In this document: positions 62,633 to 64,000 of the stretch, piece by piece
Layout of the letters: every line of letters starts with the position of its first letter
How positions within the stretch are numbered: position 1 is the stretch's first letter
Assembly: GCA_938041035.1 (NCBI GenBank)
Contig: CALHYX010000005.1
Location: 1 to 64,000 of the forward strand
Direction: 5' to 3'
DNA: 64,000 nt
Origin: an uncultured Acidimicrobiales bacterium
GTDB taxonomy: Bacteria; Actinomycetota; Acidimicrobiia; Acidimicrobiales; SHLQ01
Notes under the pieces: model-generated
Databases searched by the model: none
What the model was told of the DNA's origin: nothing
The model's input: only the letters and a program-made list of their open reading frames with translations
Translations under genes and position numbers: made by a program

Positions 62633-63378
62633 GGCGGGATGAACACGCAGACGAACGACCAGGCCGGCTCGGCGATGGAGGTCTCAAGCGACCGGCCGGT
62701 CACGGCGCCGATGTCGGCGATCGCGGCGACGTCGAGTCCGGCAGCAGTCGCCATATCCACCGTTTGTGTGGGCCGATAGCAGCGCAGCGACTGAGTGAAT
62801 TCGTCATCGCCCCCGACCTCCCACCAGGTGTCGTGAGCGGTGTTGGTATCGGCATCGAAGCTGCGGCGGTGGCCGAGGCGGCGAGGAAGACCGCGCTCGG
62901 GCTGGGGTTCTTTGACCTCGATGAGCCCGTCGTCAGCCGCCCAGCCGGACGGATGAAATACTTCGATGATCGCGACGCCGCCGGGCTCGAGCCAGCCGAC
63001 CACCCGGCGGAGCAATCGGAGTTGATCGTCGTCGTCGCCAACACCGAACCCATCCCAGTAACAGACCACGTCGAAGCGTTGATGCAACTCGACGGTGTAG
63101 AAGTCGGCCCGTCGAAGCTCCCGAACTCCTGCGTCGAGCTCCCGAGGCTGAACGTGTTCAACCCGATCGCAGAGGTCGATCCCGAGCACTCGACGCCCGG
63201 TGTCAGCGATCGCCGCAGCAGTGGCACCGTGCCCGCAGCCGAGCTCCAGCACCTCGGTCGACTGGGGAGCGATCCGATCGATGAAGGCGGCGCGGGACCG
63301 GTCGACCTCGTCGACCTGCGCCAGATGAGCGGCCCACCATGTACCGGTGACGCTGTAGAAGTCCGAAACCCAGTCCAC
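62593..63378 (-). CDS. Class I SAM-dependent methyltransferase
   Basis: A 261-residue protein starting at GTG 63378 (VDWVSDFYSVTG). Motif I is VLELGCGHGATAAAIA (~42-57) with the acidic LGIDLCD after it, and VVCYWDGFGVGDDDDQ downstream. The family methylates small molecules. The last 15 residues (PPGSDPTDLNLRGS) are encoded by the REP element, so the natural end was probably nearer FVCVFIP. It sits between two composite REP elements beside the RAYT. Confidence 0.8.
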   Translation of the reverse strand: MDWVSDFYSVTGTWWAAHLAQVDEVDRSRAAFIDRIAPQSTEVLELGCGHGATAAAIADTGRRVLGIDLCDRVEHVQPRELDAGVRELRRADFYTVELHQRFDVVCYWDGFGVGDDDDQLRLLRRVVGWLEPGGVAIIEVFHPSGWAADDGLIEVKEPQPERGLPRRLGHRRSFDADTNTAHDTWWEVGGDDEFTQSLRCYRPTQTVDMATAAGLDVAAIADIGAVTGRSLETSIAEPAWSFVCVFIPPGSDPTDLNLRGS

Positions 63379-63422
63379 GACGAGAACCTACCGGCCGACC
63401 CAAACCCACCGACGACCTTCGC

Positions 63423-63483
63423 GGGGTCAGACCCCGCGAACCTCAACCTCTCCTTCAGGTCGAGGTTGAGGGGGTCTGACCCC
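63423..63483. repeat. Composite REP pair, copy B (inverted, at RAYT 3' end)
   Basis: GGGGTCAGACCCC (63423-63435) and GGGGTCTGACCCC (63471-63483) flank a perfect 10-base stem CCTCAACCTC/GAGGTTGAGG (63441-63450 and 63461-63470). The whole element is a ~61-base imperfect inverted repeat and covers the 3' end of the RAYT gene, supplying its TGA stop. This is the BIME-like organisation expected next to a REP-associated transposase. Confidence 0.85.
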
Positions 63484-64000
63484 AGCGCGTCGTGTGACCA
63501 AGGGAGACGGGCTACCGACGTGACCGCGATCGGTCACGTCGGCCACGAATCGCGGGGAGCCCAGCACCGGCGGTGGCCCGTGCTCGCTCTCATACAACGT
63601 GCGTACGGGACCATGGTGAGTGGGTCCCAGAAAACGTCGATACGACGCAGGCCCTCCGCACATTCCCAGGGTCTCGCTGGTTCGCAGCCACCGGGGAGGC
63701 GGATCATCGCCCACAAAGAACCGACAGCTCGACCATTCGTAGCTCTCCGGCGTCTCCGCCATCGAGGCGGCGACCGGGTTGTGATGTATGTAGCGCGACA
63801 CCCACTGCAGGTACGGGTCCCGTTCGACGAGCACCGAGTTGAAACGGCCACGAAACAGGGCGCCGTCACCGCCATATCGACGATTGAAACACTGCGTGTA
63901 CGGGCCGATGAGCTGCTGCATAGCCTTCCCCAGACAGGGCTCCGGCGTGCGCACGAGTAGGTGGAAATGGTTATCCATCAAGCAGTACGCATGGATCTCG
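63427..64000 (-). CDS. REP-associated tyrosine transposase (RAYT), 5' end outside window
   Basis: At least 190 residues of a Y1-type HUH transposase. The metal-binding HUH motif is HFH in MDNHFHLLVRTPEP; the nucleophile-type Tyr is in GPYTQCFNRRYGG, and QWVSRYIHHNPVAA and YEWSSCRFFVG are family landmarks. The frame stays open to the window edge (EIHAYCLMDNH), so about 35-40 N-terminal residues are missing. The C-terminal ~25 residues derive from the composite REP. It probably nicks and moves single-stranded REP DNA. Confidence 0.85.
   Translation of the reverse strand, partial: EIHAYCLMDNHFHLLVRTPEPCLGKAMQQLIGPYTQCFNRRYGGDGALFRGRFNSVLVERDPYLQWVSRYIHHNPVAASMAETPESYEWSSCRFFVGDDPPPRWLRTSETLGMCGGPASYRRFLGPTHHGPVRTLYESEHGPPPVLGSPRFVADVTDRGHVGSPSPLVTRRAGVRPPQPRPEGEVEVRGV

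Overview
The window is high-GC DNA from an actinobacterium. Two WhiB-family Fe-S regulators, a mycothiol cysteine ligase (MshC), a DUF3499 protein, an F420-type luciferase-like oxidoreductase, a MutT1-Ppk1 pair and a TatA/ECF-sigma/anti-sigma block are all actinobacterial hallmarks. The lack of mycolic-acid genes, the many FadE/FadD/SDR genes and the pervasive short palindromes would suit an environmental, Acidimicrobiia-like lineage; that placement is inference. No rRNA, tRNA, CRISPR array or prophage was recognised.

Region 1 (1-24.4 kb) is an accessory catabolic and regulatory patchwork: an EamA exporter, SDR and acyl-CoA dehydrogenase genes, a CGNR regulator facing a PQ-loop transporter, a minus-strand lipid-type operon (two overlapping acyl-CoA dehydrogenases with an SDR and a DapB-like reductase nearby), a possible ~160-nt small RNA with its own promoter and terminator (10.8-11.0 kb), a giant cyclase/AAA/TPR protein, a FadD ligase, transporters, a PhyH dioxygenase, a TetR/membrane-protein pair with a perfect 17-bp operator, and RidA, FetB-like, NUDIX and LLM genes.

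Region 2 (24.5-33 kb) holds envelope and housekeeping genes: a BON-OmpA protein; a PspC-type histidine kinase and NarL-type regulator divergent from a PspC/toastrack protein, which resembles a LiaFSR/Psp envelope-stress module; the paralogous ligase pair mshC-cysS; and an EEP-family hydrolase.

Region 3 (33.1-44.6 kb) is the most interesting block: a tightly overlapping seven-gene operon for heterocycle or purine breakdown. It encodes an M20 N-carbamoyl amidohydrolase, a shortened YgfK, a D-carbamoylase-like nitrilase, an XdhD-like Fe-S/Mo hydroxylase, an N-terminally short SsnA, a fold-II PLP enzyme and a second Mo hydroxylase. The set recalls the ygfK/ssnA/xdhD uric-acid cluster of enteric bacteria and Firmicutes but is rewired: there is no GltD-like FAD/NADPH domain, no FAD subunit and no recognisable YgeX/YgeW.

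Region 4 (45-62.5 kb) is mostly core: a HAD phosphatase, an HhH protein, a multi-BON OmpA protein, DUF3499, a beta-propeller lipoprotein-like protein, an MFS protein, mutT1-ppk1, a ROK kinase, whiB, an ECF sigma/anti-sigma pair with an apparent autoregulated promoter, tatA, a second whiB, a LOG-family protein, and a RecB-like nuclease followed by a catalytically degenerate paralogue.

Region 5 (62.5-64 kb) ends in a REP-associated tyrosine transposase (RAYT) cut by the window edge. It is flanked by composite inverted pairs of the 13-bp palindrome GGGGTCAGACCCC. The same palindrome forms arrays at 5.7 kb and 44.7-44.95 kb, so the RAYT is the natural candidate for the enzyme that spread them. 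Several copies supply stop codons or C-terminal residues to neighbouring genes.
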